64,000 nucleotides of DNA from Pseudolysinimonas sp051954455 (lineage in GTDB: Bacteria; Actinomycetota; Actinomycetes; Actinomycetales; Microbacteriaceae). Where the stretch lies: positions 71,830-135,829 of the forward strand of contig NZ_JBQCHS010000006.1 of assembly GCF_051954455.1 (NCBI RefSeq), written 5' to 3'. Shown here in pieces: positions 48,444-58,431 of this stretch. The position numbers and the translations under genes are program-made. The notes beneath the pieces were generated by a model. It worked only from the letters and a program-made list of their open reading frames with translations. It was not told the origin of the DNA and ran no database searches. The stretch's first letter is position 1. Every line of letters begins with the position of its first letter.

Positions 48444-49493
48444 ATGCCCCTCTCCGTCGCCGTCGCCGGCGCGAGCGGATACGCGGGAGGCGAGCTGCTC
48501 CGGCTGCTCGCCGCGCATCCCGAACTCGAGGTGACCACCGTCACCGCGCACAGCAACGCCGGGCAGCTGCTCGGCGACGTCCAGCCGCACCTGCGCTCGC
48601 TCGCGCACCTCCGGCTCGCCGAGACCACCCCCGAGAACCTCGCGGGCGCCGACATCGTGCTCATCGCGCTCCCGCACGGCCAGTCCGGCGCCGTCACCGC
48701 GGAGCTCCCCGACGACGTGATCGTCGTCGACTGCGGCGCCGACCACCGCCTGGCCGACGAGGCGGCCTGGGAGCGCTTCTACGGCGGAGACTTCTTCGGC
48801 GCCTGGGAGTACGGGCTCCCCGAGCTCCTCGTCGACGGCGGCGCGGGCAAGCAGCGCCAGAACCTCGCCGGCTCGACGCGGATCGCGGCCCCCGGCTGCA
48901 ACGCCAGCGCGGTCACGCTCGCCCTGGCTCCCGCCCTCGCCGCGGGCGTCGGGCTCGCGCAGGACCTCGTGACGGTCCTCGCCGTCGGCACCTCCGGGGC
49001 CGGCAAGAGCCTGAAGACGAGTCTTCTCGCCAGCGAGATCGCCGGCTCCGCCTCCGCCTACCAAGTCGGCGGCGTGCACCGGCACATCCCCGAGATCCAG
49101 CAGAACCTCACCGCCGCCGGCGCCGTCGACCCGACGCTGTCGTTCACCCCGGTGCTCGTGCCGATGTCGCGGGGGATCCTCGCCACGGCGACCGCGCCGC
49201 TCGCGCCGGGCGCCTCCGCGGCCGACGTCCGCGCCGCCTACGGGGACGCGTACGGCGACGAGCCGTTCGTGCAGCTGCTCCCTGAGGGAGTCTTCCCGCG
49301 CTCGGGCGACACCACCGGCGCCAACACGGCCCTGATCGGCGTCGCCGTCGACGAGGCCGCGAACCGGATCGTCGCGCTCTGCGCGATCGACAACCTCGTG
49401 AAGGGGACGGCGGGAGCCGCGATCCAGTCGCTCAACATCGCCCTCGGCTTCGAGGAGACCCTGGCCCTCCCCGTGAACGGAGTCGCCCCGTGA
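48444..49493 (+). CDS. argC: N-acetyl-gamma-glutamyl-phosphate reductase
   Basis: A 349-residue NADPH-dependent dehydrogenase, third step of arginine synthesis. N-terminal nucleotide motif VAGASGYAGGELLRLL, catalytic Cys152 in APGCNASAV, and the GGVHRHIPEIQQNL segment are visible. ATG 48444 lies 6 nt after TAAGGT (48432-48437), a possible leaderless promoter of its own. The stop overlaps argJ (GTGA). First structural gene of a seven-gene arg operon. Confidence 0.96.
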   Translation: MPLSVAVAGASGYAGGELLRLLAAHPELEVTTVTAHSNAGQLLGDVQPHLRSLAHLRLAETTPENLAGADIVLIALPHGQSGAVTAELPDDVIVVDCGADHRLADEAAWERFYGGDFFGAWEYGLPELLVDGGAGKQRQNLAGSTRIAAPGCNASAVTLALAPALAAGVGLAQDLVTVLAVGTSGAGKSLKTSLLASEIAGSASAYQVGGVHRHIPEIQQNLTAAGAVDPTLSFTPVLVPMSRGILATATAPLAPGASAADVRAAYGDAYGDEPFVQLLPEGVFPRSGDTTGANTALIGVAVDEAANRIVALCAIDNLVKGTAGAAIQSLNIALGFEETLALPVNGVAP

Positions 49494-50641
49494 GCGTGAC
49501 CAGCCCCGCCGGCTTCGAGGCGGCCGGTGTCGCCGCCGGCATCAAGGCCTCCGGCGACCTCGACCTCGCCCTGGTCGTCAACCGCGGCCCGCGGCAGGAC
49601 GCCGCGGTCGTGTTCACGGGCAATCGCGCGCAGGCGAACCCGATCCTCTGGTCGAAGCAGGTGGCCGCCGACGGCCAGGTCGCCGCCGTGGTCCTCAACT
49701 CGGGCGGTGCCAACTGCTTCACCGGAGCCGAGGGGTTCCAGACGACGCACGCGACCGCCGAGGCCGTGGCCATGGCGCTCGACGTGAGCGCCGGCGACGT
49801 GCTCGTCTGCTCCACGGGGCTCATCGGCGAGCAGCTGCCGCGGGAGAGGCTCGTCGCGGGCGTCGCGACAGCGGCCGCGGCGCTGTCCGTCGACGGCGGT
49901 CTCGACGCGGCGCGCGCGATCATGACGACCGACACGGTGCCGAAGACGTCGGCCCGGTCGAGGGACGGCTGGACGATCGGCGGCATCGCGAAGGGGGCCG
50001 GCATGCTCGCGCCCGGGCTCGCCACGATGCTCGTCGTCATCACGACGGACGCGGAGCTGGAGTCCGGCGAGCTCGACGCCGCCCTCCGCGCCGCGACGCG
50101 CGTGAGCTTCGACCGCCTCGACTCCGACGGCTGCATGTCGACGAACGACCAGGTGTCGCTGCTCGCGAGCGGCGCGAGCGGGATCCGGCCCGACCCCGAG
50201 CTCTTCACCGAGGCGCTCACCGAGGTCTGCACGGATCTCGCGGTGCAGCTGCAGGCCGACGCCGAGGGCGCGAGCCACGACATCGCCATCCTCGTCGAGC
50301 ACGCGGAGACCGAGGACGACGCGGTCGAGGTGGGCCGCTCGGTCGCGCGCAACAACCTCTTCAAGGCGGCGGTGTTCGGCAACGACCCCAACTGGGGCCG
50401 GGTGCTCGCGGCGATCGGTACCACGTCGGCGCCGTTCGACCCGTACGCGGTCGACGTCACCATGAACGGCGTCCGGGTGTGCTCGAACGGCGCCCCCGAC
50501 CGCCCGCGCGACGAAGTCGACCTGACACCCCGGGCGGTGAGCCTCGTGATCGACCTCAAGGCGGGCGACGCGAGCGCCATGATCTGGACGAACGACCTCA
50601 CGCACGACTACGTGCACGAGAACTCGGCGTACGCGTCATGA
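49490..50641 (+). CDS. argJ: Ornithine acetyltransferase/glutamate N-acetyltransferase
   Basis: A 383-residue self-cleaving enzyme that recycles the acetyl group between acetylornithine and glutamate. The cleavage/nucleophile site is Ala178-Thr179 in KGAGMLAPGLATMLVV; other family marks are LNSGGANCFTG and NDPNWGRVLAAIG. GTG start within the argC stop; stop shared with argB (ATGA). It makes the pathway cyclic, so argA/argE are not needed. Confidence 0.96.
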   Translation: MSVTSPAGFEAAGVAAGIKASGDLDLALVVNRGPRQDAAVVFTGNRAQANPILWSKQVAADGQVAAVVLNSGGANCFTGAEGFQTTHATAEAVAMALDVSAGDVLVCSTGLIGEQLPRERLVAGVATAAAALSVDGGLDAARAIMTTDTVPKTSARSRDGWTIGGIAKGAGMLAPGLATMLVVITTDAELESGELDAALRAATRVSFDRLDSDGCMSTNDQVSLLASGASGIRPDPELFTEALTEVCTDLAVQLQADAEGASHDIAILVEHAETEDDAVEVGRSVARNNLFKAAVFGNDPNWGRVLAAIGTTSAPFDPYAVDVTMNGVRVCSNGAPDRPRDEVDLTPRAVSLVIDLKAGDASAMIWTNDLTHDYVHENSAYAS

Positions 50642-51531
50642 GCGACATCGAGCTGGACGACCTCGACGCGGTCGACAAGGCCTCCGTCCTCATCGAGTCC
50701 CTCCCGTGGCTGCAGGAGTTCGCCGGCAGGATCGTCGTCGTCAAGTTCGGCGGCAATGCGATGGTCGACGAGGGGCTGCAGCGCGCCTTCGCGCAGGACA
50801 TGGTCTACCTGCGCCACGTCGGGCTCCGGCCGGTCGTCGTCCACGGCGGCGGCCCGCAGATCACGGCGATGCTCGACCGGCTCGGCATCCCGAGCGAGTT
50901 CCGCGGCGGCTACCGGGTGACGACGCCGGAGGCCATGGACGTCGTCCGCATGGTCCTCACCGGCCAGGTCAGCCGTGAGCTCGTCAGCCTCATCAACGAG
51001 CACGGCCCCCTCGCGGCCGCGATCTCGGGGGAGGACGCGGGCCTCTTCCGCGGGCGTCGCCGGGAGGCGGTGGTCGACGGCGAGCCGGTCGACATCGGGC
51101 TCGTCGGCGACGTCGTCGAGGTGGACCCCGCCGCCGTGCTCGCGCAGCTCGACGCGGGCCGGATCCCCGTGGTCTCCTCGATCGCCCCCGACCTCGACCA
51201 GCCCGGCCAGTCGCTCAACGTCAACGCCGACTCGGCCGCGGCGTCGCTCGCGATCGCCCTCGGCGCCGCGAAGCTCGTCGTCCTCACCGACGTCGCGGGC
51301 CTCTACCGCGACTGGCCCGACCGCGACTCCCTGGTCAGCCGGATCGGCGCCGCCGAGCTCACCCGGCTGCTGCCGAGCCTCGAGAGCGGCATGATCCCGA
51401 AGATGACCGCGTGCCTCGACGCGGTGCTCGGCGGGGTGCCGAAGGCCGCGATCATCGACGGCCGGCGGCCGCACTCGATCCTGCTGGAGATCTTCACCGA
51501 CGCGGGCATCGGCACGGAGGTGACCGCATGA
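50638..51531 (+). CDS. argB: Acetylglutamate kinase
   Basis: A 297-residue amino-acid kinase: VVKFGGNAMVDEGL, VVVHGGGPQITAMLDRLG, SLNVNADSAAASLAIALGA and the late GGVPKAAIIDGRRPHSILLEIFTDAGIGT. The N-terminal helix and C-terminal region suggest the arginine-inhibited hexameric type (inference). ATG 50638 overlaps argJ by four bases; the stop overlaps argD. Confidence 0.95.
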   Translation: MSDIELDDLDAVDKASVLIESLPWLQEFAGRIVVVKFGGNAMVDEGLQRAFAQDMVYLRHVGLRPVVVHGGGPQITAMLDRLGIPSEFRGGYRVTTPEAMDVVRMVLTGQVSRELVSLINEHGPLAAAISGEDAGLFRGRRREAVVDGEPVDIGLVGDVVEVDPAAVLAQLDAGRIPVVSSIAPDLDQPGQSLNVNADSAAASLAIALGAAKLVVLTDVAGLYRDWPDRDSLVSRIGAAELTRLLPSLESGMIPKMTACLDAVLGGVPKAAIIDGRRPHSILLEIFTDAGIGTEVTA

Positions 51532-52730
51532 GCCTCGAGGCCTTCACCGAGCGGTTCCGCGGCGCCATGATGCCGACCGTGCCGTCGCCTCTCGCGGTGC
51601 TCTCGCACGGCTCGGGCGCCCGCGTGTGGGACGTCGACGGCACCGAGTACCTCGACTTCCTCGGCGGGATCGCGGTGAACGCCCTCGGCCACGCGCACCC
51701 GGTCTTCGTGGACGCCGTGGCGCGCCAGGCCGGCCGGGTCGCGCACATCTCGAACTACTTCGCGTCGGAGCCGGAGCTCGCGCTCGCCGAACGGCTGACG
51801 CGCCTCACCGGCGGCGACGCGGTGTACTTCACCAACTCGGGGACCGAGGCGATCGAGGCGGCGGTGAAGCTCGCCCGGCGCACCGGGCGGCCGCGCATCC
51901 TCTCGCTCACGAGCTCGTTCCACGGGCGCACCATGGGGTCGCTCTCGCTGACCGGCAAGCCGGCCCTGCAGGATCCGTTCCGGCCGCTGCTGCCCGGCAC
52001 GGAGCAGATCGCACCGACGATCGAGGCCCTCGAGGCGGCGCTGGCCGAGGACGTCGCCGCGCTCGTCGTCGAGCCGATCCAGGGCGAGGCGGGCGTCGTC
52101 GATCTGCCCGCCGGCTACCTCGCCGCCGCCCGCGATCTGACCCGCCGCGTCGGCGCCCTGCTGATCGTCGACGAGATCCAGACCGGCATCGGCCGCACGG
52201 GCGACTGGTTCGTCTACCAGGCGGAGGGCGTGACGCCGGACGCCGTCGCGCTCGCGAAGGGTCTCGGCGGGGGGTTCCCCATCGGCGCGCTCGTCGGCTT
52301 CGGCGACGCCGCCCGGCTGCTGCAGCCGGGCCAGCACGGCTCCACCTACGGCGGCAACCCGCTCGCGACGGCGGTCTCCGGCGCGGTCCTCGCCGAGATC
52401 GAGGACGCGGGCCTCGTGGCCAACGCCGCGCTCCGCGGGGCCCAGCTGCGCGACGCGATCACCGGCATGGGCTCGCCTCTCGTCGCCGGCGTGAGCGGGC
52501 GGGGGCTCCTCCTCGGAATCGTCCTGACCGCCCCCGTCGCGTCGGCCATCGTAGCCGCGGCGCAGGAGCGCGGCCTCATCGTCAACGCCGCCGCCGACTC
52601 GCGCATCCGCCTCGCCCCGCCGCTCATCATCGGCGACGCCGAGGTCGCGGAGTTCGCCGAGAAGTTCGCCGCGGCCCTTACCGCGGTGCACGCCACCACG
52701 ACCACCAGCCCGACGGGAGCGACCGCATGA
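51528..52730 (+). CDS. argD: Acetylornithine aminotransferase
   Basis: A 400-residue class III PLP aminotransferase. Motifs: LDFLGGIAVNALGHAHP, YFTNSGTEAIEAAVKLAR, FHGRTMGSLSLTG, VVEPIQGEAGV, LLIVDEIQTGIGRTG and Schiff-base Lys in ALAKGLGGGFPIGA. ATG 51528 in ATGA at the argB stop; ATGA again at the argF junction, so the whole set is translationally coupled. Confidence 0.95.
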   Translation: MSLEAFTERFRGAMMPTVPSPLAVLSHGSGARVWDVDGTEYLDFLGGIAVNALGHAHPVFVDAVARQAGRVAHISNYFASEPELALAERLTRLTGGDAVYFTNSGTEAIEAAVKLARRTGRPRILSLTSSFHGRTMGSLSLTGKPALQDPFRPLLPGTEQIAPTIEALEAALAEDVAALVVEPIQGEAGVVDLPAGYLAAARDLTRRVGALLIVDEIQTGIGRTGDWFVYQAEGVTPDAVALAKGLGGGFPIGALVGFGDAARLLQPGQHGSTYGGNPLATAVSGAVLAEIEDAGLVANAALRGAQLRDAITGMGSPLVAGVSGRGLLLGIVLTAPVASAIVAAAQERGLIVNAAADSRIRLAPPLIIGDAEVAEFAEKFAAALTAVHATTTTSPTGATA

Positions 52731-53650
52731 CCCGCCACTTCCTGCGCGACGACGACATCACCGCCGAGGAGCAGAACGAGATCCTCGACCTCGCGATGGA
52801 GATCAAGGCCGACCGCTGGGGCCGCAAGCCCTTCTCCGGCCCGCAGACCGTCGCCGTCATCTTCGACAAGTCGTCGACCCGCACCCGGGTGAGCTTCGCG
52901 GTCGGGATCGCCGACCTCGGCGGCAACCCGCTCATCATCTCCACCGCGAACAGCCAGCTGGGCGGCAAGGAGACGCCGTCCGACACCGCGCGCGTGCTCG
53001 AGCGGATGGTGTCGGCGATCGTCTGGCGCACCTACGCGCAGTCCGGGCTGGAGGAGATGGCGGCGGGCACCACGGTGCCGGTCGTCAACGCCCTCAGCGA
53101 CGAGTTCCACCCGTGCCAGCTGCTCTCGGACCTGCTCACGATCCGCGAGCACAAGGGCGCGCTGGCGGGACTCACCGTCACCTTCCTCGGCGACGGCGCG
53201 AGCAACATGGGCCACAGCTACCTCCTCGCGGGGGCCACCGCGGGCATGCACGTGCGCATCGCCTCGCCCGCGGAGTTCGCGCCGGTCGCCTCCGTCGTCG
53301 CCGACGCCGAGCGCCGCGCCGCCGAGACCGGCGGGTCGATCACCGTGCTCACCGATCCGGCCGAGGCCGTCGCGGGCGCCGACGTCGTCGTCACCGACAC
53401 CTGGGTGTCGATGGGCAAGGAGGAGGAGAAGGCGCATCGCGTCGAGACCTTCGGCGCCTACCAGGTGACCTCGGAGCTGATGGCCCAGGCCGCGTCCGAC
53501 GCGATCTTCCTCCACTGCCTCCCCGCCGACCGCGGATACGAGGTCGCGGCGGAGGTCATCGACGGCCCGCAGTCGGTCATCTGGGACGAGGCGGAGAACC
53601 GCCTGCACGCCCAGAAGGCCCTCCTCGTCTGGCTCCTCGCCAACCACTGA
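52727..53650 (+). CDS. argF: Ornithine carbamoyltransferase
   Basis: A 307-residue carbamoyltransferase with carbamoyl-phosphate motifs SSTRTR and HPCQ, ornithine-loop FLHCLPADRG and the VTFLGDGASNMGHSYLLAGA segment. It converts ornithine and carbamoyl phosphate to citrulline. After its stop argG follows with a 34-bp gap; in many Actinobacteria argR sits at this place, but here there is no room for it. Confidence 0.96.
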   Translation: MTRHFLRDDDITAEEQNEILDLAMEIKADRWGRKPFSGPQTVAVIFDKSSTRTRVSFAVGIADLGGNPLIISTANSQLGGKETPSDTARVLERMVSAIVWRTYAQSGLEEMAAGTTVPVVNALSDEFHPCQLLSDLLTIREHKGALAGLTVTFLGDGASNMGHSYLLAGATAGMHVRIASPAEFAPVASVVADAERRAAETGGSITVLTDPAEAVAGADVVVTDTWVSMGKEEEKAHRVETFGAYQVTSELMAQAASDAIFLHCLPADRGYEVAAEVIDGPQSVIWDEAENRLHAQKALLVWLLANH

Positions 53651-53684
53651 CACACTGAAGCGACACCCCAAGGAGACACAGCAC

Positions 53685-54880
<1,196 letters not shown>

Positions 54881-54881
<1 letters not shown>

Positions 54882-56302
54882 TGGCGCTCTGGGGCGCACG
54901 GTTCGCGGGCGGCCCCTCGCCCGAGCTGGCCGCGCTCAGCCGCTCGACCCAGTTCGACTGGGAGCTGTGGCTGTACGACCTCCGCGGGTCGCACGCGCAT
55001 GCGCGGGCCCTGGAGGCCGTGGGCCTGCTGACGCCGGAGGACGCCGCCGCCATGCACGCGGGGCTCGACGCCGTCGCGCGGCGGCTCGAGTCCGGCGAGC
55101 TGGTGCCGACCGAGGACGACGAGGACGTGCACGGCGCCCTGGAGAACGCCCTCGTCGCGGAGCTGGGAGCCGAGCTCGGCGGCCGGTTGCGCGCCGGCCG
55201 CAGCCGCAACGACCAGATCGCGACGCTCATCCGGCTGTACCTCCTCGATCACGCCGCCACGATCGCGCACCACGTCGAGCAGCTGATCGACGCGATCGCG
55301 AGTCAGGCCGCCGACCACCCGGACGCGGTCATGCCGGGCCGGACCCACCTCCAGTCCGCGCAGCCGGTGCTCCTCGCGCACCATCTGCTGGCCCACGCGT
55401 GGCCGCTCGTGCGCGACCTGCAGCGCCTGCGCGACTGGCGGGTGCGCGCCGACGCCTCGCCCTACGGGGCGGGCGCGCTCGCCGGCAACGCGCTCGGCCT
55501 CGACCCCGCGCTCGTCGCCCGGGAGCTGGGGCTGGGGGAGCCGCTCCCGAACTCGATCGACGCCACGGCGGCCCGCGACGTGGTCGCCGAGTTCGCCTAC
55601 GTCGCCGCGCAGATCGGCATCGACCTGTCGCGCTTCGCCGAGGACGTCATCGTCTGGAACACGCGCGAGTTCGGCTTCGTGCGCCTCGACGACGGCTACT
55701 CGACCGGGTCGAGCATCATGCCGCAGAAGAAGAACCCCGACATCGCGGAGCTCGCCCGCGGCAAGGCGGGGCGCCTGATCGGCGACCTCACCGGTCTGCT
55801 GGCGACGCTCAAGGGCCTCCCGCTCGCCTACAACCGCGACCTGCAGGAGGACAAGGAGCCGGTCTTCGACCAGGTGCGCACCCTCGAGGTCCTGCTGCCC
55901 GCCTTCGCCGGGATGGTCGCCACGATGCGCTTCGACGAGGAGCGGATGGCGGCCCTCGCCCCGGAGGGGTTCTCGCTCGCAACCGACGTGGCCGACTGGC
56001 TCGTGCGGCGCGGCGTTCCGTTCCGCGAGGCGCACGAGATCTCCGGATCCCTGGTGCGGTTCTGCGAGGAGCGCGGCCTCGCCCTCGACGAGCCGAGCGA
56101 CGCGGACTACGCGGCGATCGATCCCCGCCTGACCGGCGAGGTGCGCACCGTGCTCACCGTCGCGGGCTCGATCGCGGCGCGCGACCGGCGCGGCGGCACC
56201 GCGCCCGCCCGCGTCGCCGAGCAGCTCGCCGAGCTGACGGCCGCCGTGCGGGAGCTCGCTCCGGCCGTTCAGACGCGCGTCCCGCCGACATCGGAGGTCT
56301 GA
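54881..56302 (+). CDS. argH: Argininosuccinate lyase
   Basis: A 473-residue fumarase/aspartase-superfamily lyase releasing arginine and fumarate. Motifs: LRAGRSRNDQIATLIRL, MPGRTHLQSAQPVLLAHHLLA, and the signature GSSIMPQKKNPDIAEL with the catalytic Ser. ATG 54881 begins on the argG stop. The frame is open further upstream inside argG but that is overlap only. A small membrane-protein gene follows after 2 bp. Confidence 0.97.
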
Positions 56303-56304
56303 CC

Positions 56305-56499
56305 ATGCCCCGACAGCAGCGCCCCGCCGCCGCATCCGACCCGCGCGCGCGGGGGCGGGCGGCCAAGCAGCGCCGGCTCGACAGCGCCGACCGGCAGCGT
56401 GCCCGGTTCCCGTGGCTCATGCCGCTCATCGTGGCCGTCGCCGTCGTGATCGTCGTCGGCGGGGCGGTCTGGGCGATCGCGCTCGGTCACCTGTTCTGA
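56305..56499 (+). CDS. Small single-helix membrane protein, arg operon tail
   Basis: A 64-residue protein: a basic, Arg/Gln/Ala-rich N-terminal half and one strong C-terminal membrane helix (WLMPLIVAVAVVIVVGGAVWAIAL). ATG 56305 lies two bases after argH and GGAGG is placed inside the argH end about 10 bases before it. No family recognised. It lies between argH and mpg with 2- and 4-bp gaps, so it is made from the arg transcript; any link to arginine is unproven. Confidence 0.7.
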   Translation: MPRQQRPAAASDPRARGRAAKQRRLDSADRQRARFPWLMPLIVAVAVVIVVGGAVWAIALGHLF

Positions 56500-56503
56500 C
56501 GCC

Positions 56504-57145
56504 GTGACCGACCCGCTCGCCCTCCTCGAGCGGCCCGCCGTCGAGGTCGCCCCGCTGCTCCTCGGCGCGACGCTGCACGGGCGGGGCGCGAGCGTGCGGA
56601 TCACGGAGGTCGAGGCCTACCTCGGCGAGCAGGACCCGGGTTCGCACGCGTTCCGCGGGCGCACCCGCCGCAACGCGGTGATGTACGGCCCGCCCGGCTT
56701 CCTCTACGTGTACTTCACCTACGGCATGCACGTCTGCTGCAACGTCGTCTGCTCGCCGGAGGGCACGGCGACCGCGGTGCTCATCCGGGCCGGCGAGGTC
56801 GTCGACGGCGTCGAGACCGCCCGGGAGCGGCGCCGGACCACCCGCACGGACGCGGATCTGGCCCGCGGTCCGGCGCGTCTCACGGTGGCGCTCGGGATCG
56901 GGCTCGCGGACGACGGCGACGACCTGCGCCGCGGACCGATCACGCTCGAGCCGGCCGCGGCGCCCGCGCCCGAGATCGCGACCGGACCGCGGACGGGCGT
57001 CTCGGGCGACGGCGGCACCGACGCCTACCCGTGGCGGTTCTGGATCCCGGGCGACCCGACGGTCTCGCCGTACAAGGTCGCGCGGCCTAGGGCAGCGTCC
57101 CGCCCGCCAGCCACACCACCCCGCCGCACGCCGCCGCCCAGATGA
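56504..57145 (+). CDS. mpg: 3-methyladenine DNA glycosylase (AAG family)
   Basis: A 213-residue alkylpurine glycosylase: ATLHGRGASVRITEVEAYLGEQDPGSHAFRGRTRRNAVMYGPPGFLYVYFTYGMHVCCNVV holds the catalytic Glu (EVEAY) and the Tyr/His pocket (YFTYGMH). GTG start. The family fold ends near PWRFWIPGDPTVSPYK; the last ~20 residues (Arg/Pro-rich) run into the convergent membrane gene, a 59-bp overlap, and may be a read-through tail. Confidence 0.93.
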   Translation: MTDPLALLERPAVEVAPLLLGATLHGRGASVRITEVEAYLGEQDPGSHAFRGRTRRNAVMYGPPGFLYVYFTYGMHVCCNVVCSPEGTATAVLIRAGEVVDGVETARERRRTTRTDADLARGPARLTVALGIGLADDGDDLRRGPITLEPAAAPAPEIATGPRTGVSGDGGTDAYPWRFWIPGDPTVSPYKVARPRAASRPPATPPRRTPPPR

Positions 57146-57668
57146 AGCTCACCAGGGTGCCGATGATGAACCGCTCGCGCACCTCCGGCGCCACGAGCTC
57201 CGAGAAGCGACCGAGGCCCTTGATGGCGATGATCACGGCGATCGCCTCCGGGTGCCCGACCACGATCGTCACGACGATCGCGAGCCGTTCGAGGTAGCCG
57301 ATGATCGCCCCGCCGCGCAGCACCTCGCGCGGCTTCTCGGTGGTCTCGTCGTCGATGACGATGCCGCCCGCGACGCCCAGGCGCTCGCCGGTGGGCGGCG
57401 CGGTCCGGCGCAGCACGAACATGCTGAGCGGGCTCCCGGCGACCACGCCGAGGGCGGCGATCACGAGCGCGAGGATAACCCACAGCGCGTGAGCCGGCGC
57501 CGGTACCGCGAGCCCGAACGCGAGCATGAGCGCGCCGATCGCGACGGGGACCGGCGCGGCCAGCGCCAGCCATGGGCGGCCGAGACGATCCGCGAGCACC
57601 GCCGCGACGCCCGCCGCCGCGGTGACCAGGATCGCGAGCACCCACACGACGACCTCGACGACGACCAT
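57087..57668 (-). CDS. Membrane protein paired with SatD-like gene
   Basis: A 193-residue protein with about five membrane helices: two near the N terminus (WVLAILVTAAAGVAAVLA, LALAAPVPVAIGALMLAFGLAV), one at ~80 and two at the C terminus (AIVVTIVVGHPEAIAVIIAIKG, IIGTLVSFIWAAACGGVVWLAGG). The segment EVLRGGAIIGYLERLAIVV and KGLGRFSEL look conserved. No name assigned. Starts 3 bp after the SatD-like gene, with which it forms an operon; its 3' end overlaps mpg by 59 bp. Confidence 0.75.
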   Translation of the reverse strand: MVVVEVVVWVLAILVTAAAGVAAVLADRLGRPWLALAAPVPVAIGALMLAFGLAVPAPAHALWVILALVIAALGVVAGSPLSMFVLRRTAPPTGERLGVAGGIVIDDETTEKPREVLRGGAIIGYLERLAIVVTIVVGHPEAIAVIIAIKGLGRFSELVAPEVRERFIIGTLVSFIWAAACGGVVWLAGGTLP

Positions 57669-57671
57669 GGG

Positions 57672-58310
57672 TCAATCCTCGCCGTCGACCCCGACGCCGG
57701 GGGAGCCCGGCGCGCGGGTCGCCGGATCCGCCGCGGCGTCGGCGGCCGCCAGCACCGCTGTGAGAGCCGGCCGCGCCGCCTGGTCGAGCCGGATGCCCGC
57801 GGCGAGCGCGCGTCGGCTGGCCGCCTGGGGGGTGATGCCGAGCCGGCCCGCGGCGTCCTGCTGACGGAGGCCGGCCTCCATGAGGTCGAAGAGCTCCCAC
57901 CCCTCGGCCGTGCGGCGGTCGCGGAGGGCGAGCAGCAGGTCGAGGAGCGCCTGGACCGCGCCGTCGTCGCCCGCCGCGCTGAACCGGGTCGGCCGCCTCT
58001 TGGCCGATTCGACGGCGTCGCGCGCGGCGATGAACGCGGGCCCGCGGGCGGCGCGGGTGTCCGCGGGCAGAGGCGTCTCGACCGGGCCGATGCCGAGTCC
58101 CACCCGCCAGGATCCGGTGCGCAGCAGGGCCAGGACGATCTCCAGGGCGGCCCCGGCCTCGTCGGTCAGGGCCTGCACCTCGTCGCCCGCCGTGCGATCG
58201 GGCGGCAGCGCCAGGCGCCCCTCCGCGGCGGAGCTCACGAGCGAGAGCGCCTCGTCGGCGAGATCCGCGCGGTGGCGGCTGTCGACCTGATCGGCCGTGA
58301 TGACGAACAT
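57672..58310 (-). CDS. SatD-family protein with helix-turn-helix
   Basis: A 212-residue protein of the SatD family (starts MFVITADQVDSRHRADLADEAL, then AGDEVQALTDEAGAALEIVLALLRTGSWRVGLGIGPVETPLP). SatD was first seen in the Streptococcus mutans secretion and acid-tolerance operon. The C-terminal part holds a clear helix-turn-helix, LRQQDAAGRLGITPQAASRRALAAGI. ATG 58310 has GAGG six bases upstream; ATG 58322 is possible. An A+T-rich palindrome region lies just before it, so autoregulation is likely (inference). Confidence 0.8.
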   Translation of the reverse strand: MFVITADQVDSRHRADLADEALSLVSSAAEGRLALPPDRTAGDEVQALTDEAGAALEIVLALLRTGSWRVGLGIGPVETPLPADTRAARGPAFIAARDAVESAKRRPTRFSAAGDDGAVQALLDLLLALRDRRTAEGWELFDLMEAGLRQQDAAGRLGITPQAASRRALAAGIRLDQAARPALTAVLAAADAAADPATRAPGSPGVGVDGED

Positions 58311-58324
58311 GTCAAGCCTCATAA

Positions 58325-58353
58325 CTTGATTTCTAGGAATCAAGCTTATAAGC
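58325..58353. promoter_or_regulatory. Operator-like palindromes before SatD-like gene
   Basis: CTTGATT-N6-AATCAAG (58325-58344) and the adjoining perfect palindrome GCTTATAAGC (58344-58353), which holds a TATAAG -10 on both strands. More half-sites (TCAAG, ATCAAG, TTGATTGAC) lie at 58312-58316, 58367-58372 and 58382-58390. This is the most A+T-rich stretch before the rRNA leader. The dyad lies between the -10 and the start codon, a repressor position. Confidence 0.6.
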
Positions 58354-58431
58354 GCGAATACTCGTGATCAAGCCCTGCGGGTTGATTGACATGAGGCGTC
58401 GTTCCACCTGCGGGCTCGCCACCCGCCGGGC

